Part shown: one piece after another, positions 1 through 5,709 of the stretch
How the letters are laid out: every line of letters begins with the position of its first letter
Position numbering within the stretch: the first letter of the stretch is position 1
Assembly: GCA_022712815.1 (NCBI GenBank)
Contig: JAFLJW010000193.1
Coordinates: 1 to 8,467 of the forward strand
Direction of reading: 5' to 3'
Source: Pseudodesulfovibrio sp.
GTDB lineage: Bacteria; Desulfobacterota; Desulfovibrionia; Desulfovibrionales; Desulfovibrionaceae
Length of the DNA stretch: 8,467 bases
The notes under the pieces: model-generated
Databases searched by the model: none
What the model was told of the DNA's origin: nothing
What the model saw: the letters and a program-made list of their open reading frames with translations, nothing else
Position numbers and translations under genes: made by a program

Positions 1-20
1 ACACTAGGGGGGGCAAAAAA

Positions 21-42
21 GACAAGGGGGGGTGCTCTTGTC
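21..42. terminator. G-rich hairpin at the left edge, possible terminator
   Basis: The arms GACAAG (21-26) and CTTGTC (37-42) pair perfectly around a 10-nt G-rich loop. An A6 tract lies immediately to the left and CCTTT to the right. Read on the minus strand, the stem is followed by six T residues, the layout of an intrinsic terminator. Read on the plus strand the T-tract is weak. It may end a gene lying left of the window, but no such gene is visible, so the role is inferred. Confidence 0.35.
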
Positions 43-75
43 CTTTGCATCACAGGCTGATACATTCATCCGATA

Positions 76-555
76 ATGCATACCAACGATTGCAAACGAT
101 TGGGGCTGATTTTTGTCATTGCCCTGGTCGTCATCATATCCGCTTCAGGCGCGCTTGCGCAGACCTTGAACCTTACGGCACCTTCCCTTGCCAACGTATC
201 TGGTGCGCTCACGGCCCGTTTTGGCATTCTCGTGGAAGAAATGCCCATTCTCAAGGGCGAATTGGAAGATGGGGTCGAGCTGGTGCTCAAGTGCGAAGTG
301 GAACTGTACAAGGACAACGAGTATTGGCTCGATCAGGGGGTTTCCGTCGCCTCTTTCAAGAGCGTGCTGAAGTTTGACGCGCTGACCAGAACTTTTACAA
401 TGACTCTGCCGGACCGCAGCACTCCATTGCGAAACAGTGACCTTGGACAACTTATCAAGGAGGGGTGGGGAACCATCGAGACGAGCCTTGGTTCATGGAG
501 CATGCTTGAGCGGGGGCAGAAATACAGCCTCAAGCTGAACACGACCATGAACTAA
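76..555 (+). CDS. Secreted DUF4390 domain protein
   Basis: A 159-aa protein of unknown biochemical function. It has a typical Sec signal peptide: basic residues K7-R8, a hydrophobic stretch at about 10-25 and a likely cleavage after ALA (26-28), so it should act outside the cytoplasmic membrane. The mature part matches the DUF4390 pattern as I recall it: a GVEL-type strand (66-69), an EVELY core (74-78), an aromatic WLD (84-86) and the DALTRTF segment (101-107), followed by a C-terminal helix region. DUF4390 genes commonly lie just upstream of ntrY in proteobacteria, and here an NtrY-like kinase starts 117 bp downstream in the same direction, so co-transcription and a role linked to that sensor are plausible but inferred. 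The ATG at 76 has no clear Shine-Dalgarno sequence; it is chosen because it gives a complete signal peptide. Length is normal for the family. Confidence 0.75.
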   Translation: MHTNDCKRLGLIFVIALVVIISASGALAQTLNLTAPSLANVSGALTARFGILVEEMPILKGELEDGVELVLKCEVELYKDNEYWLDQGVSVASFKSVLKFDALTRTFTMTLPDRSTPLRNSDLGQLIKEGWGTIETSLGSWSMLERGQKYSLKLNTTMN

Positions 556-641
556 GAGGGCACCCCCGAGGGTCTTTCGCGGTATATCTATTTCTGGTCC
601 TGGGACGCCGGGGCAGACAATGCTTTCCAACTCGACTTCAC

Positions 642-656
642 ATACTAGCATAGTAT
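642..656. repeat. Small dyad upstream of ntrY
   Basis: ATACTA (642-647) and TAGTAT (651-656) form a perfect 6-bp inverted repeat with a 3-nt spacer, 16 bp before the ntrY start codon. It could be a protein-binding site or a small RNA hairpin affecting translation initiation, but a dyad this short in an A+T-rich stretch can occur by chance. Confidence 0.25.
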
Positions 657-672
657 CAATAGTGATAGCATC

Positions 673-2865
673 ATGACACCTGATCCAATCCGTATAAGCT
701 CATCCACCCGCAGGGACAAGAAGCGGCGCAAGCGGGAATATATCATTGCCGTTGTCTTCCTGGTGGTTATCGTCGTGTTGGCCTGGGCCGAGCTCAAGTA
801 TCTGAGCGGCGATTATTACCTCGTCCTCAATCTTCTCATTCTCAATGTAGTCTTCCTGCTGGCCATGATTTTCTACGTGGCAAGAAACGCGGTCCGGCTG
901 ATGTTGGAACGCCGTCGCAAGGTGCTTGGTTCCAAGCTCAGGACTCGGCTGGTCGTTGCGTTCATCTCACTTTCACTTATTCCCACCGCACTGATCTATC
1001 TGGTTTCGGTCAAGTTTGTGCAGACCTCGGTGGACTACTGGTTCAAGGGGCAGGTGGAAGAATCCATGGAGCAGGCTCTCGAACTGGGGCGTGCCTTCTA
1101 CGGATCGGCTCAGGACCGCCTGGAACGACGCGGGAACAACATGCTCGCCGAGATCGTGAAGAACGAATATGCCTGGGGCGGCAAGGCAATGGACAGCTAC
1201 CTGAACAAGAAATTCGGCGAATACGACCTGAGTCTGGTTGGCGTCATCAACCCCGAAGGCAACGAGCAGAATACGCACGCCTCTGCCCAGTGGAGTCAGG
1301 CCTGGCCTGAAATCAAGGAAACCATCGACTGGCAGAGCCTGAAGGCTGACCCTCGTTCATGGACCACGATCATTCCCAAGCCCGGCAGCGATCTGGTGCT
1401 CGGTGTCATTCCGGTCGATGAAGGGCGAAGCGGTTACCTCGTTATCGGTGAAACCGTGGGACAGGGGCTTTTGCACCGGCTCGATCAAATCGTGCGCGGT
1501 CTGGATGAATACAAGAAGCTAAAGAGCCGAAAATATCCATGGAAAATGAATCTTTACCTGACCCTTGGGGTTATGGCCATGCTCATTATTCTCGGTGCCA
1601 TTTGGTTCGGGTTCCGGCTTGCCAAGGAGCTGTCCGCGCCGGTCCAGGCGTTGGCCGCCGGTACCGAACGAATCGCGCGAGGTGATCTTTCCGTGCGTCT
1701 TGAGGACCAATCCGACGATGAGTTGGGGTTCCTCGTGCAGTCGTTCAACCGCATGGCCGAGGATCTGGAACAGAGCCAGATGTCGGTGCAACAGGCCAAC
1801 GAGAGACTGGGCCAGCAGAATCAGGAGCTTGAACGGCGCGGTCAGTACATCGAGGCCGTGCTCAACAACATCACGTCCGGTGTTATTTCCATGGATTTCG
1901 AGGGCCGGATCGGAACGGTCAATACTGCTGCCGAGGATATTCTTGGTGTTCCGGGGGCAATGCTCATCGGCAAGGTGCCGCACCATCTCCTGTCGGGTGA
2001 CTTTGCGGACATGATGAAAGAGGCTCTGGCCCAGCTTTCCTCCAATCCCGGCACCCTGTGGCAACGCCAACTGGATTTGCCGGTGGGAGACAAAACCATC
2101 AAGATGCTCGTCAACGTGGTTTCACTCAAGAACGTCGGTGGCCGCGAGACCGGTTACGTGGCCGTGTTCGAGGACATCACCGAACTTGAGAAGATTCAGC
2201 GACTGGCCGCATGGCGCGAGGTCGCCCGCCGCATCGCCCACGAGATCAAGAATCCGCTCACGCCGATCAAGCTTTCGGCCCAGCGGCTGCAACGCAAGTA
2301 CGGCAGCAACATAGGTGAACCGGTCTTTGATGATTGCACCGAGCTTATCGTCAAGCAGGTGGAGCGACTTCAGAACATGGTCACCGAGTTTTCGACCTAT
2401 GCCAAACTGCCTGAAGTACAGCCCAGGCCGAACTTTCTGGCCTCGCTTCTGGAAGAAGTCACCGGCATGTTCGAGAACACCCATCGCAAGATCGACTGGG
2501 AGCTTTCATTCATCACACCCATCGAGGAATTCCCCTTTGATTTCGAGGCTATCCGCAAGGTTCTCATCAACCTGCTCACCAACGCAGCCGAGGCCCTCAA
2601 GGATGCGGAGGATGCACATGTCTCCATCAAGGTCGCCCACGACAAGGGCGCGGGGCTGGTCTCTGTCACCGTGGCCGACAATGGCCCGGGCCTGCCCAAG
2701 GATTCCTCGCGCATGTTCGAGCCGTACTACACCGAAAAGAAAGGCGGCACCGGTCTGGGCCTGACCATTGTCCGCTCCATCGTGACCGACCACCGTGGTC
2801 AGGTACGCGTCAAGCCCAACTCCCCCAACGGCACGGTCTTCATCATCGAGCTGCCGGACTCTTAA
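673..2865 (+). CDS. ntrY: NtrY-like transmembrane sensor histidine kinase
   Basis: A 730-aa membrane sensor kinase. Three hydrophobic segments lie near the N-terminus (about 23-40, 48-70 and 92-113), followed by an extracytoplasmic region (about 114-290) and a fourth membrane segment (about 293-315). Next come a HAMP linker (about 315-368), a short coiled coil (about 365-392), a PAS domain (about 393-500), and the HisKA and ATPase domains. The H-box reads IAHEIKNPLTPIKLSAQR with phospho-acceptor H523. The N-box is NLLTNAAEA (633-641), G1 is DNGPG (669-673) and G2 is GGTGLGL (691-697). All catalytic motifs are intact. The HEIKNPLTPI sequence and this architecture are typical of NtrY, which passes phosphate to the sigma-54 activator NtrX in nitrogen or redox control. 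No response regulator follows; a higBA module is downstream instead. The start ATG has no strong ribosome-binding site. The kinase class is secure; the exact ligand and the orthology implied by the symbol are inferred. Confidence 0.88.
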   Translation: MTPDPIRISSSTRRDKKRRKREYIIAVVFLVVIVVLAWAELKYLSGDYYLVLNLLILNVVFLLAMIFYVARNAVRLMLERRRKVLGSKLRTRLVVAFISLSLIPTALIYLVSVKFVQTSVDYWFKGQVEESMEQALELGRAFYGSAQDRLERRGNNMLAEIVKNEYAWGGKAMDSYLNKKFGEYDLSLVGVINPEGNEQNTHASAQWSQAWPEIKETIDWQSLKADPRSWTTIIPKPGSDLVLGVIPVDEGRSGYLVIGETVGQGLLHRLDQIVRGLDEYKKLKSRKYPWKMNLYLTLGVMAMLIILGAIWFGFRLAKELSAPVQALAAGTERIARGDLSVRLEDQSDDELGFLVQSFNRMAEDLEQSQMSVQQANERLGQQNQELERRGQYIEAVLNNITSGVISMDFEGRIGTVNTAAEDILGVPGAMLIGKVPHHLLSGDFADMMKEALAQLSSNPGTLWQRQLDLPVGDKTIKMLVNVVSLKNVGGRETGYVAVFEDITELEKIQRLAAWREVARRIAHEIKNPLTPIKLSAQRLQRKYGSNIGEPVFDDCTELIVKQVERLQNMVTEFSTYAKLPEVQPRPNFLASLLEEVTGMFENTHRKIDWELSFITPIEEFPFDFEAIRKVLINLLTNAAEALKDAEDAHVSIKVAHDKGAGLVSVTVADNGPGLPKDSSRMFEPYYTEKKGGTGLGLTIVRSIVTDHRGQVRVKPNSPNGTVFIIELPDS

Positions 2866-2892
2866 TCTGGGGCCGGGAATCCAAATTACATT

Positions 2893-2921
2893 TTCCGATA
2901 GCCCCCTCCAAGCAGTATAAC
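2893..2921 (+). promoter_or_regulatory. Candidate higBA promoter
   Basis: A good -10 element, TATAAC (2916-2921, 5 of 6 to consensus), is preceded after a 17-bp spacer by a poor -35, TTCCGA (2893-2898). Transcription would start near 2928, about 30 nt before the higB ATG. The -10 lies inside the left arm of the inverted repeat at 2913-2951, as expected for a self-repressed toxin-antitoxin operon. Confidence 0.4.
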
Positions 2922-2951
2922 GCTTGATGTGTCACCCCTGGCGTTATGCTG
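2913..2951. promoter_or_regulatory. Inverted repeat, probable HigA operator
   Basis: CAGTATAACGC (2913-2923) and GCGTTATGCTG (2941-2951) are inverted copies matching at 10 of 11 positions, separated by 17 bp. The repeat covers the predicted -10 element and start site of higBA. HigA antitoxins are XRE-type DNA-binding proteins that usually repress their own operon at such palindromes. The sequence dyad is directly visible; its binding by HigA is inferred. Confidence 0.5.
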
Positions 2952-2958
2952 TCAGCCC

Positions 2959-3219
2959 ATGATTAAGTCGTTCAGGACCGGTGGGACAGATAAGGTGTTT
3001 AATCGTGAGCATTCACGATTAATTCCGAATCAACTGGCCAGAACCGCTTACAAGAAACTGGTGCAAATCGACTCCGCACAGGATTTGAGGGATTTGAAGG
3101 TACCACCGGTAAATCGGGCAGGACAGCACAGCATTAGAATAAATGATAAGTACCGAATTTGTTTTACTTGGAAAAATGATCATGCTTACCGAGTGGAAAT
3201 AACGGATTGCCATAACTAG
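2959..3219 (+). CDS. higB: HigB-type RelE/ParE-family toxin, possibly degenerate
   Basis: An 86-aa protein of the HigB branch of RelE/ParE ribosome-dependent mRNA endonucleases. The N-terminal MIKSF, the DLKVPP segment (45-50), GQHSIRIND (55-63) and RICFTW (66-71) are family hallmarks. The ATG at 2959 is chosen because MIKSF is the usual family N-terminus; a GTG at 2929 would add 10 non-family residues and overlap the operator. Typical members are about 92 residues and carry a stretch like LEALKGDR between PP-x-NR and AGQHS. Here NR (52-53) joins directly to AGQHS, so about eight residues are missing. The usual C-terminal DYH is DCH (83-85). Both changes hit regions tied to catalysis in HigB, so toxicity may be reduced or lost. 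The stop is 9 bp before higA, in the toxin-first order characteristic of higBA. No strong ribosome-binding site is visible. Confidence 0.82.
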   Translation: MIKSFRTGGTDKVFNREHSRLIPNQLARTAYKKLVQIDSAQDLRDLKVPPVNRAGQHSIRINDKYRICFTWKNDHAYRVEITDCHN

Positions 3220-3228
3220 GGAGAAAGT

Positions 3229-3540
3229 ATGGCAGATTTTAACCCAGTTCATCCCGGCGAGCTTTTGCTGGAAGAATTTCTGAAGCCACTTGGGTTGAGT
3301 CGCAACAGGCTTGCAACGGCTCTTTGCATCCCGTCCCAGCGTATTGGACAAATAGTGAAAGGGCGGCGATCAATTACGGTTGATACCGCCATGCGTTTGG
3401 TCCGGTTTTTCGGGACAACACCACAATTTTGGCTGAATCTTCAGCAGCGGTATGACCTTGAAATTGCACAGGACGATGAGCTCGCCACTCGCGTTGAGAG
3501 AGAAGTCAGAACCTGTGAGGAACTTCATATTTGCATTTGA
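3229..3540 (+). CDS. higA: HigA-type XRE-family antitoxin
   Basis: A 103-aa antitoxin and likely autorepressor. It opens with the family signature HPGELLLEEFLKPLGLS (8-24), followed by a helix-turn-helix (about 24-46; RLATALCIPSQRIGQIVKG). After this comes the conserved segment ITVDTAMRLVRFFGTTPQFW (49-68) and the NLQQRYDLE helix (70-78). These are hallmarks of HigA, which neutralises HigB and binds the operon promoter. A strong ribosome-binding site (GGGAGAA, 3220-3226) sits just before the ATG at 3229. The gene follows the toxin with a 9-bp gap, so both are one transcript. The protein looks complete; the final residues (CEELHICI) differ from the usual family end and may be a variable tail. 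Confidence 0.9.
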   Translation: MADFNPVHPGELLLEEFLKPLGLSRNRLATALCIPSQRIGQIVKGRRSITVDTAMRLVRFFGTTPQFWLNLQQRYDLEIAQDDELATRVEREVRTCEELHICI

Positions 3541-3546
3541 TCGAAT

Positions 3547-3574
3547 AACCGCTTCAGTGGCAGGAAAAGCGGTT
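3547..3574. repeat. Inverted repeat after higA
   Basis: AACCGCTT (3547-3554) and AAGCGGTT (3567-3574) form a perfect 8-bp stem with a 12-nt loop, 6 bp after the higA stop codon. There is no T-tract after it, so it is more likely an mRNA 3' structure or part of a composite terminator with the palindrome at 3590-3617 than a terminator alone. Confidence 0.35.
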
Positions 3575-3589
3575 GATCCGCGAAAATTA

Positions 3590-3617
3590 CGGTCCCGATG
3601 GATATCCATCGGGGCCG
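3590..3617. terminator. Palindrome between convergent higBA and ahpC, probable bidirectional terminator
   Basis: The core CCCGATGGATATCCATCGGG (3594-3613) is a perfect 20-bp palindrome. As plus-strand RNA it extends to a 12-bp stem with one U-G wobble and an AUAU loop. On the minus strand the hairpin lies about 43 nt beyond the ahpC stop and is followed by GTAATTTTC, a short T-rich run; on the plus strand the following tract is weaker. Its position between the ends of two convergent genes supports a shared terminator. Confidence 0.55.
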
Positions 3618-3659
3618 ATTGTATGCAACAGGAGTTACGAGAGTGTGAATCGCAACGCC

Positions 3660-4295
3660 TTAATCGTTAAGGGCCTCGTAGACTTTGCCCACCATCTTTT
3701 CGCTGGGGGTCAGGACCTTGTCGCCCGGTGTCCACTTGGCGGGGCAGGCGTCTGCCGGGTGATTTTTCAGGTAATTGTTGGCTTCCATCTTGCGAACCAG
3801 CTCGTCACCATTACGGCCAACATTGTAGTAGTTGACCTCGGAGGAGACCAGGACACCTTCGTGGTTGATGATAAAGGTGCCACGCAGGGCGAGACCGGTA
3901 TCGTAATCCCAGACATCGAAGAAGCGGGAGACCTCGCCGGTCGGGTCGGCGGCCATCTGGAATTTGACGTCAGCCATCATGCGTTCGTCGGTCTTCCATG
4001 CCAGGTGGGTGAACTTGGTGTCCGTGGACACGGAGATCACTTCGGCACCGAGCTTGGTCAGTTCGGCATGCCTGGTGGCCAGGTCTGCCAGCTCGGTGGG
4101 GCAGACAAAGGTGAAGTCAGCCGGGTAGAAGAAAAGGATTACCCATTTGCCAGTCTTGCGCAGTGCGCCGAGATCGACTTCGCCGAATCCGCCCTCGATG
4201 GGATCAAAGGTTTCCATGGTAAAAGGAGGAACTTTCTGTCCTACCTTGGCAAATTCCGGCAACATTTCTTCGTCATGATCATGTTCGTGGCTCAT
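3660..4295 (-). CDS. ahpC: 2-Cys peroxiredoxin (AhpC/Prx1 type)
   Basis: A 211-aa cytoplasmic thiol peroxidase that reduces hydrogen peroxide and organic hydroperoxides. The peroxidatic motif PADFTFVCPTE carries P58, T62 and Cys65; the conserved Arg is R138 in RGTFII; the resolving Cys184 lies in DACPAKWTPG. This is a complete typical 2-Cys Prx that works as an obligate homodimer. It lacks the GGLG insertion and C-terminal YF tail that make eukaryotic Prx1 prone to over-oxidation, so it should be a robust type. The N-terminus is unusually His/Asp-rich (SHEHDHDEE, 2-10), perhaps a metal-binding tail. The start ATG is preceded by GGAGA. No ahpF reductase is adjacent, so the electron donor (thioredoxin or another) is unknown. 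A promoter and a Fur/PerR-like dyad lie just upstream, fitting peroxide- or metal-dependent control. The symbol follows the E. coli homologue. Confidence 0.93.
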   Translation of the reverse strand: MSHEHDHDEEMLPEFAKVGQKVPPFTMETFDPIEGGFGEVDLGALRKTGKWVILFFYPADFTFVCPTELADLATRHAELTKLGAEVISVSTDTKFTHLAWKTDERMMADVKFQMAADPTGEVSRFFDVWDYDTGLALRGTFIINHEGVLVSSEVNYYNVGRNGDELVRKMEANNYLKNHPADACPAKWTPGDKVLTPSEKMVGKVYEALND

Positions 4296-4331
4296 AATTT
4301 TCTCCGTATCTTGAAAGAGTTATTTATTTGT

Positions 4332-4346
4332 TAGGAATGATTCTCA
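4332..4346. promoter_or_regulatory. Fur/PerR-like operator upstream of ahpC
   Basis: TAGGAAT (4332-4338), a central G, and ATTCTCA (4340-4346) form a 7-1-7 dyad whose arms match at 5 of 7 positions. This is the spacing of Fur-family boxes, and the GAATGATTCTCA core resembles them. It lies right after the predicted transcription start of ahpC, where a bound repressor would block transcription. Peroxiredoxin genes are common PerR targets. The dyad is visible; the identity of the regulator is inferred. Confidence 0.4.
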
Positions 4347-4355
4347 CTTTCAACA

Positions 4356-4384
4356 GTTCTAAGCATGGTTTCCGTGCTCGTCAA
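4356..4384 (-). promoter_or_regulatory. ahpC promoter
   Basis: On the minus strand, TTGACG (4384-4379, 5 of 6 to consensus) and TAGAAC (4361-4356, 4 of 6) are separated by exactly 17 bp. Transcription would start near 4349, giving a leader of about 54 nt and placing the Fur/PerR-like dyad at the start site. This is a good sigma-70 type match. Confidence 0.5.
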
Positions 4385-4437
4385 GCTGTTTTTGCTCCCT
4401 CTCTTCGCTTTTAAGCTGAGGCGAGGTAGTGTATACC

Positions 4438-4467
4438 TTGAAGTCCGTTCGGGTCGATTGGTATTAT
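4438..4467 (+). promoter_or_regulatory. Candidate promoter of the M16C protease gene
   Basis: TTGAAG (4438-4443, 4 of 6) and TATTAT (4462-4467, 5 of 6) are spaced by 18 bp. The start site would be near 4474, about 42 nt upstream of the ATG at 4516. It diverges from the ahpC promoter; the two -35 elements are about 54 bp apart, so the two genes could be controlled separately. Confidence 0.42.
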
Positions 4468-4515
4468 TCTTTACACCCGGCGTCCATGACGTACATCATA
4501 AAAGAGAGAAAATAT

Positions 4516-5691
4516 ATGAGCCACGGTTTCACCAAAATAAATGAAATGGAAATCAGGGAAATGGGGTCTATCGCCCATGTCTACCGGCATGACAAGACCG
4601 GAGCGCGAGTCCTGTCCATCGTCAACGACGACGAAAACAAGGTCTTTGGAATTTCCTTTCGCACCCCGCCAGAAGATTCCACCGGCGTGGCGCATATTCT
4701 GGAGCATTCCGTGCTCTGCGGGTCTGAAAAATACCCCATCAAAGAGCCGTTCGTGGAGTTGCTCAAAGGCTCGCTCCAGACTTTTCTAAACGCCCTGACC
4801 TTCCCGGACAAGACCTGCTATCCCGTGGCCTCGGCCAACGCGCAGGATTTCTATAACCTGATAGATGTCTACCTCGATGCCGTGTTCTATCCCCGCCTGA
4901 CAGAGAACACCCTCAAGCAGGAGGGGTGGCATTTCGAGATGGACGGGCCGGACAAGCCCATGACCTACAAGGGCGTGGTCTATAATGAAATGAAAGGGGC
5001 GTATTCCTCGCCTGAGTCCATGCTCTACGATTACTCCCAGCAGTCGATCTTCCCGGACAACACCTATGGCATAGATTCCGGCGGCGACCCGGCAATCATC
5101 CCGGACCTGACTTTCGATCAGTTCATGGCCTTCCACCGCGACCACTATCATCCGTCCAATGGCTACGCCTATTTCTACGGTGACGACGACCCGGAAAAGC
5201 GGCTGGAACTCCTTGACGCAGTCTTCTCGAAGTTCGACAAAATCGATGTTTCAAAAACCCGCGTCCCCCTGCAAGAGCGGTTCACCGAAGCCCGGACAGT
5301 GCGCGAGAGTTATCCCGCCTCCCAGCGGCTGGACAAGGGCATGTTCACGGTCAACTGGCTGCTGGCCGAGACCTGTGATCCCAACCTGAATCTCGCCCTG
5401 CACATCCTTGAGCACATCCTCATCGGCCTGCCGTCCTCGCCGCTCAAGAAGGCTCCCATGGATTCCGGACTGGGTGCCGATCTCGCTGGCGTGGGGCTTG
5501 AGGCAGACATGCGCCAGATGTTTTTCTCCATCGGTCTCAACGGGATGCATCCGTCCAATGCCATCAAGGCCGAATCCATCATCTTTCACACCATCAAGGA
5601 GTTGATCGAGAAAGGAATCGATGCCAGGGATATCGAGGCAGCAATCAACTCCACGGAATTTTCCCTGCGCGAGAACAACACCGGCTCCTAA
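4516..5691 (+). CDS. M16C metalloprotease (PreP-like), N-terminal part ending at a premature stop
   Basis: A 391-aa N-terminal portion of a presequence-protease-like M16C zinc peptidase, which degrades small unfolded peptides inside a closed two-half chamber. The inverted zinc motif HILEH (60-64) supplies H60, catalytic E63 and H64. The distal zinc ligand is E158 in NEMKGAYSSPES, with spacing close to that of PreP. So the whole catalytic domain is present. The ATG at 4516 is preceded by AAGAGAG; an upstream GTG at 4429 would add 29 unrelated residues and overlap the promoter. The frame ends at TAA (5689-5691) just after RENNTGS, where full-length relatives continue with an aromatic residue and PRGLSLM. 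The stop falls inside the second domain, not at the natural inter-half linker. This piece alone would lack the chamber's other half and its substrate-anchoring residues, so activity is doubtful. Confidence 0.85.
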   Translation: MSHGFTKINEMEIREMGSIAHVYRHDKTGARVLSIVNDDENKVFGISFRTPPEDSTGVAHILEHSVLCGSEKYPIKEPFVELLKGSLQTFLNALTFPDKTCYPVASANAQDFYNLIDVYLDAVFYPRLTENTLKQEGWHFEMDGPDKPMTYKGVVYNEMKGAYSSPESMLYDYSQQSIFPDNTYGIDSGGDPAIIPDLTFDQFMAFHRDHYHPSNGYAYFYGDDDPEKRLELLDAVFSKFDKIDVSKTRVPLQERFTEARTVRESYPASQRLDKGMFTVNWLLAETCDPNLNLALHILEHILIGLPSSPLKKAPMDSGLGADLAGVGLEADMRQMFFSIGLNGMHPSNAIKAESIIFHTIKELIEKGIDARDIEAAINSTEFSLRENNTGS

Positions 5692-5709
5692 CCGCGCGGG
5701 CTTTCCCTC

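Noticed and set aside
1519..2070. 183-codon minus-strand open frame
   Set aside because: It is antisense to the HAMP/PAS part of the histidine kinase, which is clearly the real coding strand.
2929..2958. GTG start giving a longer HigB
   Set aside because: The added ten residues are not found at the family N-terminus and would place the start inside the operator dyad; MIKSF at 2959 is the usual beginning.
3573..4334. 253-codon plus-strand open frame
   Set aside because: It lies antisense to the peroxiredoxin gene, whose minus-strand product is unmistakable. The plus-strand translation has no family features.
4429..4515. Upstream start for the M16C protease
   Set aside because: The extension overlaps the predicted promoter and does not resemble the family; the ATG at 4516 has a suitable ribosome-binding site.
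5689..5691. Recoding of the internal stop as selenocysteine or pyrrolysine, or a programmed frameshift
   Set aside because: The codon is TAA, not TGA or TAG, and the downstream coding sequence is in the same frame, so none of these mechanisms is indicated.
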